Assembly: GCF_023078275.1 (NCBI RefSeq)
Contig: NC_062982.1
Span: 7,886,501 to 7,950,500 of the forward strand
Length of the DNA: 64,000 bases
DNA from: Leguminivora glycinivorella
Lineage: Eukaryota; Arthropoda; Insecta; Lepidoptera; Tortricidae
Direction of reading: 5' to 3'
Made by a program: the position numbers and the translations under genes. Each line of letters opens with the position of its first letter. Within the stretch, counting starts at the first letter, position 1. The notes under the pieces are model-generated. The model saw only the letters and a list, made by a program, of their open reading frames with translations. It was not told the DNA's origin and did not search any database. This document shows, one piece after another, positions 46,131-56,933 of this stretch.

Positions 46131-47937
46131 TGGATGGTGATAAGCAATAATGTGTCAACCCACAAAAACTAAAAAAATGAGATTTTAATGCCATGTTATA
46201 GCTGGATTTTTAAACTTCTATTTGCAAAAATGACCTTTTCATTTTGAAAATTTTCACAATCCCAAAAGTAAAAAAATAGGTTAACACAAATCCTTTATCG
46301 TGTGTTGCCTGTTTTGCATTAATGTGTCAAGAACCTTAACTTATTATAGTAATTGGCAGAAGACATATTTAAATTACAATAATGTGTTATGAGGGTTGAC
46401 TCAACGATTTTTTTACACTTGACTCATTCTTGCAAAACGCAAAAAATGACATAGTTACCCACTATGAGACTTGAATGATTATTGCAAAATGATATTTTAT
46501 TCGTTGTTTTATGCTACGACCCGTATTATAAAACGTAAGTCATTATTGTTAAATTATATTCGGGTCATAAATTGTTCGTTTTTGGTGTAAGTACCATGAC
46601 ACTATATTGTAAAATATAACTGTCCATATTAATTTATGTTTGAATAAGTTATGACTTAGTCCATTAGTATATTTTTGCACATGAATGGTAAATTCAGTAC
46701 GAAATTGAACATTTTAAGTCATGAATATACATATTCGTTATTATAATTTGCAAACATATTTTACAAGTACGTGTTTATATAAAAATCTAATATAAGCTAC
46801 TATTTTTTTATAATTACTAATTACATTAAGACGTGTTAATGTATGCATAAAAATATTGTTTGATTTTTGAATACTTACTGTATGGTAGTTTATTATTTTG
46901 TTAAAGATATTTTATGTTTTGTTCTTGTACAAGTCATGAGTTATTCATAATTTAAATGACTTAGTCTATTTCTTAGCGTTAAAAAATATTTTGTTGTATA
47001 TTTTAGATAAGTAGTTTATTTTTTTAAAGATGATTATTTGGTTTTTGTAACGATTTTTGTTGAAAAAGCACAGATAATTTAAATATGTGTCTAGAAATGA
47101 TCATTACTCTAATAGTTAATTTATAGTATTTTATTCAACAGGCGTTTAAAGGAGGTCAAGAAATATGAGTGGCGTACTTTCCACGAGTATTTTGGAGTCA
47201 GTTAAACACCATTGCATACAATACTTTTACAACGACCATGCACTTAGTTTTTAATAGTTTTTTTTTAATAATTCTCGTGAAATTCACACTGTTTCCTGTA
47301 TTGCAAAGGTTTGCACTGTCAGCTCAGCTGCCCAAAGCCTTCCCGCGCACGCACGCAGTATCGTTAATGCAATGCGTTGCCATGATTACAGAACCAAACA
47401 ATGCGTTTTCAGTTTTTTCGATACGCACAATCCTGTAAATGACGAATAACAGTTCGGGAGTAGAAAAATCATTAAAAGGTTTGATTAATAAATAATGTAT
47501 TGATTCCTACATACCTAATAACATAAGTGACCATGACTGATATGTTACTTAACACTTATAAAGTTAAAAATATGCATAGGTAGAGTATTTTACAACAACA
47601 ATTTATGTGCTTTAACATGTTTATTTAAGACTCATAGATATTTTTAAACAATTAGCAAAAGTGGGTTAAGTATCATAACACAGTCTTGAAAAAGTTTGAC
47701 GTCGTCGAACAATTCGCAATAAAAGAAAAGGGCATTATTTCGTCAAATTGAAGTTTGTTTTGAAATTAAGCTACAATAATCACTACTACTGAACGTATTA
47801 TAGCTGAAAAACACAACAATCTATATAAAAAACATTTTTTTTTAAGAGAAACACAAAAAAATGAGAAAAAATCTTTAGACGCCATTTTCTCAAAATGGTT
47901 GGCGTGTGGGTTGACACATTGTTGCTTATCAGCATCC
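46131..47937. mobile_element. 1.8-kb DNA element with inverted ends, no transposase
   Basis: TGGATGGTGATAAGCAATAA TGTGTCAACCCACA at the left is mirrored by TGTGGGTTGACACATTGTTG CTTATCAGCATCCA at the right (about 31 of 34 positions). Just inside, AAAAAAATGAGA and its mirror also match. The interior is very AT-rich, with no ORF above chance. It carries repeated AAGTCAT/ATGACTT words between 46537 and 46962. It lies wholly within an intron of the supervillin-like gene. Confidence 0.65.
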
Positions 47938-48078
47938 ATCTGTTGCAACTAAACCATATTTGGATAAAGTTCATTTCAAATTGAACCTGTTTAGTAATAG
48001 CTGCTTATTGACAACTGACAATACATAAGTGCCCTTTTTTCACTGCACTGCACACTAGTTCATAGTGTTCATCTTCCA

Positions 48079-48297
48079 AGTTGGCATAGTCTGCCCCGCA
48101 TAGCTAAACTGTGGAATGAATTGTCGCCTGCGGTATTTCCGGACCGATACGACCTTCAAATCTTCAAGAAAGAGCGTACACGCATCTTAAAGGCCGGCAA
48201 CGCACTTCCAACACCTCTGGTGTTTCTGGTGTCCATGGGCGGCAGTGATCGCTTACCATCAGGCGACCTGTCTGTTCGTTTGCCTCCTATCCCATAA
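48079..48297 (+). pseudogene. C-terminal tail of a CR1/Jockey-like LINE
   Basis: One uninterrupted frame reads SLPRIAKLWNELSPAVFPDR then YDLQIFKKERTRILKAGNAL, PTPLVFLVSMGGSDRLPSGD, LSVRLPPIP and a stop at 48295-48297. The LWN.LP..VFP..Y....FK..V pattern, and the LVSMGGSDRLPSGD ending that is very common in moth genomes, identify a 5'-truncated LINE. It inserted in sense orientation about 120 bp before the acceptor of the next host exon, leaving the splice site untouched. Confidence 0.8.
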
Positions 48298-48416
48298 ACA
48301 AAAAGTTTTCTTCGAACAATACGCCTTACTAGGTGCAAATCAAGTTTTATAGAATACGAGTATCACTTTAATAGCTAAGCAGCATATTTAATAAATGTCG
48401 TATGTTTTGTTTATAG

Positions 48417-48528
48417 GCTAGCCGCACTACAAGCAGCGGGAGCCAACGACTGGCGCGCCAGAGTATGCCGGCTCAGTCCTGAAAAGGAGGACACCAAGGC
48501 CATAGAGCGCGCCAAGAACATGATCAAT
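48417..48528 (+). CDS. Svil: Third coding exon, supervillin-like gene
   Basis: Acceptor GTTTATAG ends at 48416 and consensus donor GTAAGT starts at 48529. The 112 nt complete the split Arg codon and encode LAALQAAGANDWRARVCRLS then PEKEDTKAIERAKNMIN, ending in phase 0. Together with the preceding exon this gives TIAERLAALQ...DWRARV, close in pattern to the [ST]I.ERLA.L..SG..DW[RK].R[VL] repeat in the N-terminal half of supervillin, a large protein that links F-actin and myosin II to membranes and carries gelsolin and villin headpiece domains at its C-terminus. Those domains are outside the window. The family call is from remembered motif similarity; other proteins with this short helix cannot be excluded. 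Confidence 0.75.
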
Positions 48529-48620
48529 GTAAGTATTGGCTTGTTACATTATATGCCATTTGACTTAAAGGGACTTATAATCAGGGACCTCTAGAGATTG
48601 ACATATAACCACAATACATA

Positions 48621-49165
48621 AAAAACCGGCCAAGAGCGTGTCGGGTCACGCTCAGTGTAGGGTTCCGTAGTTTTCTGTATTTTTCTCAAAAACTGTTGAA
48701 CCTATCAAGTTCAAAATAATTTTTCTAAAAAGTCTTTATAGAGTTCTACTTTTGTGATTTTTTCCATATTTTTTAAACATATGGTTCAAAAGTTAGAGGG
48801 GGGGGGACACACTTTTTTTTCCTTCAGGAGCGATTATTTCCGAAAATATTAATATTATCAAAAAACGATTTTAGTAAACCCTTATTCATTTTGAAATACC
48901 TATCCAAAAATATATCACACGTTGGGGTTGGAATGAAAAAAAATATCAGTCCCCACTTTACATGTAGGGGGGGGGTACCCTAATAAAACATTTTTTTCCA
49001 TTTTTTATTTTTGCACTTTGTCGGCGTGATTGATATACATATTTGTACCAAATTTCAGCTTTCTAGTGCTAACGGTCACTGAGATTATCCGCGGACGGAC
49101 GGACGGACGGACAGACAGACATGGCGAAACTATAAGGGTTCCTAGTTGACTACGGAACCCTAAAA
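48621..49165 (+). mobile_element. GGGTTCCGTA repeat (family B)
   Basis: Begins AAAAACCGGCCAAGAGCGTG and ends CTACGGAACCCTAAAAA. Its body matches 35995-36577 closely, including the G-runs (48798-48806, 48967-48974). It abuts family C directly (CCGACATAGTGGACCGATT follows at 49167), so it has replaced or inserted at the left part of that repeat. Confidence 0.75.
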
Positions 49166-49556
49166 ACCGACATAGTGGACCGATTCCCATCAAACATGGC
49201 TAAGAACACTCCCGACTTATTCAGGTTTATTCGTTATCCCTTTCACATACGGCAAAAAGGCTGGTTGCCTGTCAACCCCTTCCTAGTCTTGCGCGGGATT
49301 GTCTGCAAGTACCCATTTTTCCTCAGCACCTTCTGAACATGGGCTAACTCCTCGTCTAAGTGTTCAGAGGCACATAAGTCTCGTGCCCTGTTAACCAGGG
49401 ATGTGACCACGGATCAGCTTTGAAACAAAAAGAAAACTAAATCTAAATCAGTTAACCCGTTCGGGACTGCTACGATGCCACAAACAGACACGTACACATA
49501 CAGACAGACACGTCAAACTTATACCACCCCGTCGTTTTTGCGTCGGGGGTCAAAAA
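49166..49556 (+). mobile_element. Family C repeat (CGTCGGGG end) split by another element
   Basis: CCGACATAGTGGACCGATT ... CTAAGAACACTCCCGACT, then foreign sequence to about 49408, then CAGCTTTGAAACAAAAAG AAAACTAAATC ... CGTTCGGGACTGCTACGATG CCAC ... CCCCGTCGTTTTTGCGTCGG GG. Uninterrupted copies at 59262-59524 and 61399-61637 read CCCGACTAACTCAGCTTTCAG at the same place. Confidence 0.7.
49205..49405 (-). pseudogene. Penelope-like retroelement fragment
   Basis: The minus strand reads SVVTSLVNRARDLCASEHLD then EELAHVQKVLRKNGY..., continuing to TGNQP. After a shift of frame it reads LPYVKGITNKPE and stops. The order L..RA..IC....L..EL..L...L..NGY followed by LPY..G is typical of the C-terminal (thumb) side of Penelope-like reverse transcriptases. 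Only about 65 codons remain. It sits inside the family C repeat. Confidence 0.65.
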
Positions 49557-49681
49557 CAAGCTATGTTGGCCGCAACTCGGCATTATTTCAATCAGTCACG
49601 GTCAACCCCATTGACGGAAAATTTTAAGTATATTGGTGGCTGCACTGGCTTATAGTTTTCTCTTTACTTACTGGCTTTACC

Positions 49682-50005
49682 TCACTGGCTCACTGACACA
49701 AAAAGGATCTTGGCCTCCGACACAAGAGATCGCCACTCTGCCCTATCCTGCGCCACTTCACGCTAGTTGGCTACACCTATTGCGGACAGGTCTTTTAGGG
49801 CTTCTTCGCACCAGGGATATCTGGGACGCCCCCGCGGACGTTTTCCACCCGGGTGTCCCACATATGCTCTCCTCACACCACTATCCTCTCCCATACTTTC
49901 CAGGTGACCGAGCCAGCGGAGCCGCGAGGCTTTAACCTCGCCAATTATATTTGGCATCGCCATTACCTCTTCCAGCTCCCTATTCTTCCAGGTCCCACCT
50001 CCCTC
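49682..50005 (-). pseudogene. RTE-type LINE C-terminus with one nonsense codon
   Basis: The minus frame reads NRELEEVMAMPNIIGEVKAS then RLRWLGHLESMGEDSGVRRA, GGKRPRGRPRYPWCEEAL, KDLSAIGVAN, stop, REVAQDRAEWRSLVSEAK, ILFVSVSQ and the natural stop at 49682-49684. The internal stop (49763-49765, TAG) sits exactly where the family has Trp in NWRE, so a single TGG to TAG change explains it; the frame is otherwise continuous. The RLRW.GH...M...R.GRP..RW pattern is characteristic of RTE-type LINEs. Confidence 0.85.
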
Positions 50006-50009
50006 CTCC

Positions 50010-51160
50010 CTCTTCTATCGGCCTTTTCTCTTTAGTTCTTAGAAAAGTTCTGATTAGTTTCTGATTAGACGAGAACTGCCATTTTATGAAAATAATTCGA
50101 AATTTTTAACAAAACTTTAGATCCAAACTGATCGTTATTTTCCAGCGTCGAAATAAAAATAGCCCTTTCGAGTAGAGTGCAACCTTGCAGCTTTGCCCGT
50201 CGCTGAGTGCTCCTCGAAAACTATTGTCCCGCGAAGTGCTGTCAGCTTATACCCATATGGCATTTTTCCGACCATCCAATGAGCTTTGTACGAAAAACCT
50301 TATTACTGCGATAGATGTTTTTTGTTCTGATAGAGAAAATTGAAGATAATCAACTCTAAATGGATGTTATGATATTTTTTTACACGACTGACAACAAATA
50401 GTGTATTGCTTTTATTTAGGTAGAAATTGCACATAAATAATAATGTCTTCCGTGATCACGACTGGCAGCTTCGAATCAGGCTGATCCTGATCAGGCTTCG
50501 AAATCAGCCTATTCTCATTTTTCCTGTAATGTCCTAGATAGCTTTAAAGGTACGTAGAATCGAATCAAGTGCAATAAGATGATCCGTTACCTACATATTA
50601 CCTAATGAGGTTTAAATTACACCCAAAAATTGAAATGAGACAACCATCGTGAATTTGTAATATGTATACGCAAGGTATTTTCATGACTAAATTCGGCGCT
50701 CAAAATCAATAGCTATTGTCAAGGGCACAGTGTTAGGCCGAGATATCTCTGGCTTTTGTCGATTTTACTGCAGGGCGTATTCGTATTTGAAGATATACAA
50801 TTATACATCACTCGATCCATTGCATTGAGAATGGTTTTCAATTACAATTCAACAGCTGGAGCAGCTAAAGGGAATTTAAAATTGAAAATTTTCAGGGTAA
50901 AAACTTGTATGCAATCTCTCGCGGCATGCGAATTGAGCTTTTACGGCCAGAAAACTGAAGATTATCTGAAAAATATAAGACCTATTTACCAGAACTTATA
51001 TTGTGAGTCTCCTTTCCCTTCATTTTTCACTGATCTGTCATAAAAGCGCTGTAAATCACGTTAGTAATGTGGTCATATTGATTAGATAAATTATCATACA
51101 ACGCAACCAAGGAATAACAGAGACATTACTTGTCCTTTTTCCCTTCACTTCAAACAGCAT
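50010..51160. other. Non-coding DNA
   Basis: Probably intronic. Short chance ORFs only (for example 50756-51043). Confidence 0.4.
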
Positions 51161-51570
51161 CAATAAACCACAAAGAGTTGAAAGCGTGGCACAATAAGTT
51201 TCAGCTTCCCAATGTTCCACTTCTGTCACGACATCGCCGGCTGTCACTTTACTTTCGAGGGTATTAGACAGGAGTTAGAAACTCGAGGAAAGCGTGCGGA
51301 GAACGCTCCTATTTACGCTTGTCCATCATTAAATTCTTATGAATGTCTACATCTATCAACAGGGCTTACTTCTTGTACGCGTGTAGCACTAGTTTCACAA
51401 AACATGAATTTCCTTTTTTCCCTTTACTTCAAACAACATCAATAAACCACAAAGAATGGCACGGTAAGTTTCAGCTTCCCAATGTTCCATTTCTGTCACG
51501 ACATCGCCGGCTGTCACTTTACGCTCGATGGTAATAGACAGGAGTTCGAAACTCGAGGGAAGCGAGTGGA
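51145..51570. repeat. Tandem duplication, 270-bp offset
   Basis: TTTCAGCTTCCCAATGTTCC, then CACGACATCGCCGGCTGTCA at 51225 and 51495, and AGACAGGAGTT.GAAACTCGAGG occur twice in the same order. CTTCAAACA.CATCAATAAA CCACAAAGA begins both units. About 110 bp between the units (51300-51410) is unique. Non-coding. Confidence 0.75.
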
Positions 51571-52204
51571 AAATGCTCTATTACTGTTTTGATGATAGTG
51601 AGTTGAATTAAATATCAGTATTTTTACTTTGCTCGTCAGGGGTTAACAACATTTTTAAAAACTCATTGGTACAAATTTGGTGATGTAAAAATATGAAGTC
51701 TTCGAACCGTTATAGGGATTCTCGTACCGAAGAAAACCGCACAGTACCCACAAAAGGCTGAGTTATTCCATTAGAAATTCTTTGCAAGTAAATCTTAGGC
51801 TGAAATTGAGGGCGGTACTATTACTTTAACGGCAACAAAAAAAATCATGACTTACTTAATCGTGCTTAATCGCTTGCTTAAATTATATCATCGCTTTTCC
51901 GTATAGCTTATAAGCAACGTGTAGGTTAACTGTCACATTTTCGCTAAAATCCATAAAACTTCGATAACCGTTCTCCATAAAACGCGTTATCATAACGTCA
52001 CTGACCTAACCACACCCCTACCAAGCGTTGATCACCCAATAATGATATCGTGACACCCGACAAATCTCGTACGAAACTGAGGTCGATTCTTATCTTTGCG
52101 TGACAAGAGTTGATGGCGATGATCACAAGGCAAGTTCATGATGGTCGCGACAGTATCTGCACCTCGAGAAAAACTACCTGTCCTTTACTAAGTGTATAAA
52201 TTAG

Positions 52205-52400
52205 AGTAGGGCGAGTAGTCTATATCGCGCGCGAGATACAGTCGCGCCCATGTGCTTGCCCTGCAATTTGCAAAGCTAGCATTTGATTGGCGCGACATAG
52301 ATCACATGTCCTTTTCTAATTGTATTAAAGACATAAGGACAGGCCGGGTAGTCTATCTCGCGCCAATCATCTCGTGCCAATTGCACTGCTGCAATAATAA
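52205..52400. repeat. Foldback repeat with GATTGGCGCGA arms, two copies in window
   Basis: GATTGGCGCGACATAGATCA CATGTCC (52288) is mirrored by GGACAGGCCGGGTAGTCTAT CTCGCGCCAATC (52341-52372). A related copy at 62955-63110 shares TGATTGGCGTGACAGTATC, GGATCACATG, GACATAAGGACGGGTAGTCT and GTGCTAGCCCTGCAGGTTGC. GTGCTTGCCCTGCAATTTGC occurs here at 52252. Confidence 0.55.
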
Positions 52401-52439
52401 TTATATCTGGGCGACCGAGCTTCGCTCGGTTCTGTTTCG

Positions 52440-52890
52440 TATCCTTGACATGTGTCGCCATCTAGTTCAAAAATGAATAGTACCTACATCGAGCGAAAGA
52501 ATTCTCAGCCTTAACAACACAACTGCTCCACACGAGATGGCGCGCATTTCGCCACAAAAACTCAAATGTATTTTTCTATTCGTTTTAGCCTTGATCTGTG
52601 TCGCCATCTAGTGTTTGCAATAAATAGTACTTACATCGACCGAAAGAATTCTGTCTTAACAGTACAACTACTGCACACGAGATGGCGCGCGAAGAAAAAC
52701 GCATGAAAACTCGAAAATTCGCGTTTTCCGGGACCTAAGGATAAGTTAGACCGAATTTTCACCCCCAAAAACCCCCACATAACAAATTTCAGCGAAATCG
52801 TTAGAGCGGTTTCCGAGATCGTCAGTGTAAATAAATATATAAATAAATAAATAAATAAATATACAAGAATTGCTCGTTTAAAAGTATAAG
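52440..52890 (+). mobile_element. Non-LTR element 3' end with internal tandem duplication
   Basis: The block TGTGTCGCCATCTAG...GCGAAAGAATTCT...CACACGAGATGGCGCGC occurs twice, 146 bp apart (52451 and 52597). It is followed by AATTTTCACCCCCAAAAACC, TTTCAGCGAAATCGTTAGAG CGGTTTCCGAGATCGTCAG and an (AAAT)n tail to 52860, then ATACAAGAATTGCTCGTTT. The last part is a familiar moth LINE 3'UTR. Confidence 0.6.
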
Positions 52891-53137
52891 ATATCATGAC
52901 AAATGGCAAATCTCTAAACAGAGGTCGATTCTTATCTTTGTCGCGTGACTTCATTTTTGACATTAAACAGCGTTATTTGTTGCTTTCACACCAAAAATGG
53001 CGTCCCTTTTTGTCACGAAGCTACAAAAGGTTGCGTGACGATTTGGCCAATTTTGTAATTTTCGTGTCCTAATTTACGAGTACAAGTGAATGAAGTCTTG
53101 CCCTTTTTTTATACCACTGAAGTACTTCACTCAAATA

Positions 53138-53318
53138 TAGACTCTTTTGCCCGTGGCTTCGCTCGCGTTAGAAAGAGACACAAAGTAGCCTATGTCACTC
53201 TCCATCCCTTCAACTATCTCCACTTAAAAAATCACGTCAATTCGTCGCTCCGTTTTGCCGTGAAAGACGGACAAACAAACAGCCACACACACTTTCCCAT
53301 TTATAATATTAGTATGGA
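53138..53318 (-). mobile_element. Helitron-like element (Lep1 type)
   Basis: GACTCTTTTGCCCGTGGCTT to TTATAATATTAGTATGGA. The CTAG terminus is altered to TAGAC. The flanks TGAAGTACTTCACTCAA and TTGAATGGAGTACTTAA are inverted with respect to each other, so it may sit in the loop of an older foldback element. Confidence 0.65.
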
Positions 53319-53324
53319 TTACTT

Positions 53325-56300
53325 GAATGGAGTACTTAAATAGTAATATTTTTTTTTCTGAAATATTGTGATAAATGACATACGATTTTATTTATCAATT
53401 ACACATTCCTTTCCGCTTCCTGCTCCGTTTTGCAAGTGTGTAACGATAATGGAAAGACTTTGACCTTTAACCCAAATAAAAAACGTGTGTGATAACAATT
53501 TACTGCTGACCATCGTCTAGTTTGTAGTTCATTTGGTTTAATTTCCACGCCGAAATTTTACAACTATTACGTTACATGGAGTGTTATAATAATTACACCA
53601 CACCTTGCCGGCACGAATACCAAAATCGCGTGAGATCACACATCCCCGTTTAAATAACACAACGGCGTAACATGAGGAAACCGAAAGATTTTAACTACGC
53701 ATTTCTGAGGGCAAAATAAAGATGAAATGTTACATGACTTCACTTTGTTACTTGTCCTGTTGCTTTCACATAAAAAGTAAATGTTATTCGTAAAACTGGC
53801 ACTTAAAATAGAAAAAATACAATTTTTTTGCTAAAAAAATCCTTTTTTGCAATATGTCACTAGTTACTTTTTGATATTTATGTGCGATAACGGCATCATC
53901 GCCATCAAAGTAGCTTTTTATTCTGAGAAATAATAAGTAATTGTTATTTTTTTAAATGCTTATTACTCTGAAAGTAGGCGAAATCCAGTAAAGTTTTTAT
54001 GTCATTTTACTCTTCTAATATGATGAGGAATACGCTGTTAAAATTATTCGGTTTCCTCGTATAACACCGTGTATATTCTTTATATATTTTTAATTAAGGT
54101 CACTTTGCACATCAAAGAGTTGATTAGGTCCAAGGAAAAGTTAATATTGACAGGTCACGATCCAGTTTCCTACCCCTGACGTTAACCTTAATCACCCTTT
54201 TGTTTTATACCAGCCGTCGTCAACCTTCGGCACATTAATTGAGAAGTGATTTATTATATTTGTAGATGCTATGTAAATCTTGATAAAAGCTTTCATTTCT
54301 TGATAATTTACGTAGCACTTTCAATTTGACTTCGGAAGTTTGTAAGATGGATGAAATCAATCAAGTTGAAATGAGCACTTTGAACTGAAGGATTTCAATT
54401 ACTTAATTATAACCGCAAAAGGAAGAAACAAAACATATAACATAATGAACAGTCTATCTGTGATATGATATCTTATACTATACTTACGATATCTTGTATT
54501 TGAAATATTGACATGTATTTAGCACTTTATACATTAAAAAGTTAGTTGGCGGGATCAGCTGAAGCTGTCACTGTCAAAATTTTGACATTATTAGTCCAAG
54601 AGCTGTAAGAACCTCTTTTTGACACATGACAGCGTCCACAAAACGTAAACTCGCACAGCCTAATGAAATTTTAAATAAAATCCTGTAATAATATTTAATA
54701 AAATCATGTACTTAAAAACAATATTTCGCTTGCTTTAAACATAACCTAACACATGTTACATTTTTGCGGATCTTCGTTAGTGAGTATTTTACGATATTAA
54801 ATTATCACGCAGGATTTACTTATTATGTCATTTCATTTATCATTCGTTTTTATTTTTAAACTAGTGCTGTGGCAGAGTTTGTCAAATTGTATATTTGTTT
54901 AAGCGCCTCCTTGTACATAGGGCCTAATCGATTCAACCAATTCGAAATTAATCGTTAGATTTGGCAAACGATATGTCTTAGCCACATCGCAACATACTTC
55001 AAAACCAATGTGTCAAAAATGTGAACTTACAAATCCGGGACAATAAAAAATCTGTGATAGTCGTATAGTATGAGTACTATGAGTAGTGAGTAGTATCCAA
55101 GGCAATGGACTTTGGTTATGTCTTTGTCTACAATAAGGTCGCGAATCATAACCTCAGGGTGATCAAAAAATGGAAAAATGATATTCGAGCATTTATCACC
55201 ATCCAGATATTAGTTTGGTCCAAAAGAATCATCCTAAACCAATATCGAAGTCCATCCCAAGCATGCCATCTATTACCTGACTACCTGGAGACGAGTTTCA
55301 AACGTACATGTTTATGCCAAAGTTGCGTTTATTTTGTTGAATAAACTTTGAGCAAAATTCACGCGCGAAAGATATCAAAATGAAATCCTTTTTATATGAA
55401 AATGTCTATCCGTATTGCCTGCTCGCTTCTTTTTATTGCAATGTCATCGTTACACGAGACCAGTAGCCGCAATTTTCCACGTACTTTCCTCCCTTAAGGA
55501 GCAAGTTCGGCCATGTGTGGTTTAGAGGAAAGTGGCCGTGTAGCCTCCAAATTAAGGAATGTTACGATGTGATAAGAGACTTTGTGCTATGGCATTTTTG
55601 TTTTATTTAGGTCCGTGGGTAAATTATATACTTTTAGCGTCGTTTTGTGGAGATGGTGTTTTGAACGGTAGATAGAGGGCGCTGTTTTGAATAAGGTTTG
55701 TCTAATGATAGATGGACCAGTATGTCATGGTACCTATTTATTTTATATGGAACTTCTGCTTTTTGTAAGCTAGTACAAAAAAAATGTAGCTCAGCTCTGC
55801 TGTCATATGGCATTATGACTTTGTGTAAAAGATATCTATGCTTTATGGTTCCTAAACGAAGATTAATGAATTGTCATACATGTTGAAGTTTTCTTAGAGA
55901 AAGATCGCCATAGTCTTAATAAGGAGTCAGCTACGGCATACGCCTATATAAACCTGAGCAGACTGGCTATAATTACAGGTAGTATTTCGATGTCCTTTAC
56001 AAACTTTTCGGGCCACTTCCCAAGTTACCCTACATTCAAAAGTACGAATGACCTCCCAAACTTCCACCCGGTAACGAAAGGGCAGTGTTAATGTCACGTT
56101 CAGGGCCTTTGTCTGCCAAAGTTCCACTTGCCTACCTTTCTACACTGAAAGGGCCAGGATAACCAGTATAAGCATTTTTAGGTAAATCGTAGCTGTATTA
56201 GTTTTGAAGGTCTACATATACTGGTGCTAGAATCGATTCTGTCACAGCCAAAGATAATCGTAGTCAGTTTTTCGTTCACGAAGCTTACACGGTGCGTAAT

Positions 56301-56605
56301 AGATTCAAGCAAACCAGCTTAACATTAAATCAGACTTCTGGAATATACTAGGAGAAAAATGGGCCCCTTTTACTTTTGGATATGGAGAAGCATTCGTCCC
56401 TTTCACTTTAGGCGTTCTTAACTCAAGTCCTGATCAATTCTGATGAAAAATACCAGGGCAACCCAGTGGACTTATTCATAGTGACCCTTGACAACAATGT
56501 CACCTATTGACGCAGCAATTGGGAGTACTGCTATATTTTTATTTCTATACGAACGATTGTATTTTTAGCCATACGGATCAATAAAATAATATACGTCATG
56601 TCATA
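53325..56605. other. Non-coding DNA
   Basis: No exon or gene recognised. Chance ORFs only (55105-55344, 55698-55886, 55927-56127 minus). Confidence 0.4.
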
Positions 56606-56611
56606 AATGGG

Positions 56612-56933
56612 CCATTTTTTTTTCAAAGTTTTCCATCCCACTTTTTTTTGGATTTGGAAATTTTTATGTGGTTTCCACTCAGAATCGCGAGCTCTTTCAA
56701 TCCTAATAGGAGAAAAAAGTGTCCCAAGCTTTTTTTACCATTCCGTTACCATTTTTTCATACATTTTGTATGGCGGTAACGGAATGGAAGGTTCGAAAAA
56801 ATTTATGGAAATCTTGGGACATTTTTTTTCCTCTATCAGGATCGAAAGACCTCGCGATTCTGAGTATTAATCGCGTAAAAACTACCCATGTTACAAAAAA
56901 AGTGTGTTGGACAACTTTGAAAAAAAAAAAATG
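56612..56933. mobile_element. Long palindromic MITE, 322 bp
   Basis: The whole element folds on itself: CATTTTTTTTTCAAAGTTTT CC and its mirror at the ends, then ACTCAGAATCGCGAGCTCTT TC against its mirror at 56845-56866, GTGTCCCAAG.TTT against AAATCTTGGGAC, and CCATTCCGTTACC against GGTAACGGAATGG at the centre (56739-56790). The apex is CATACATTTTGTATGGC. ORFs in both strands are side effects. Confidence 0.8.
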
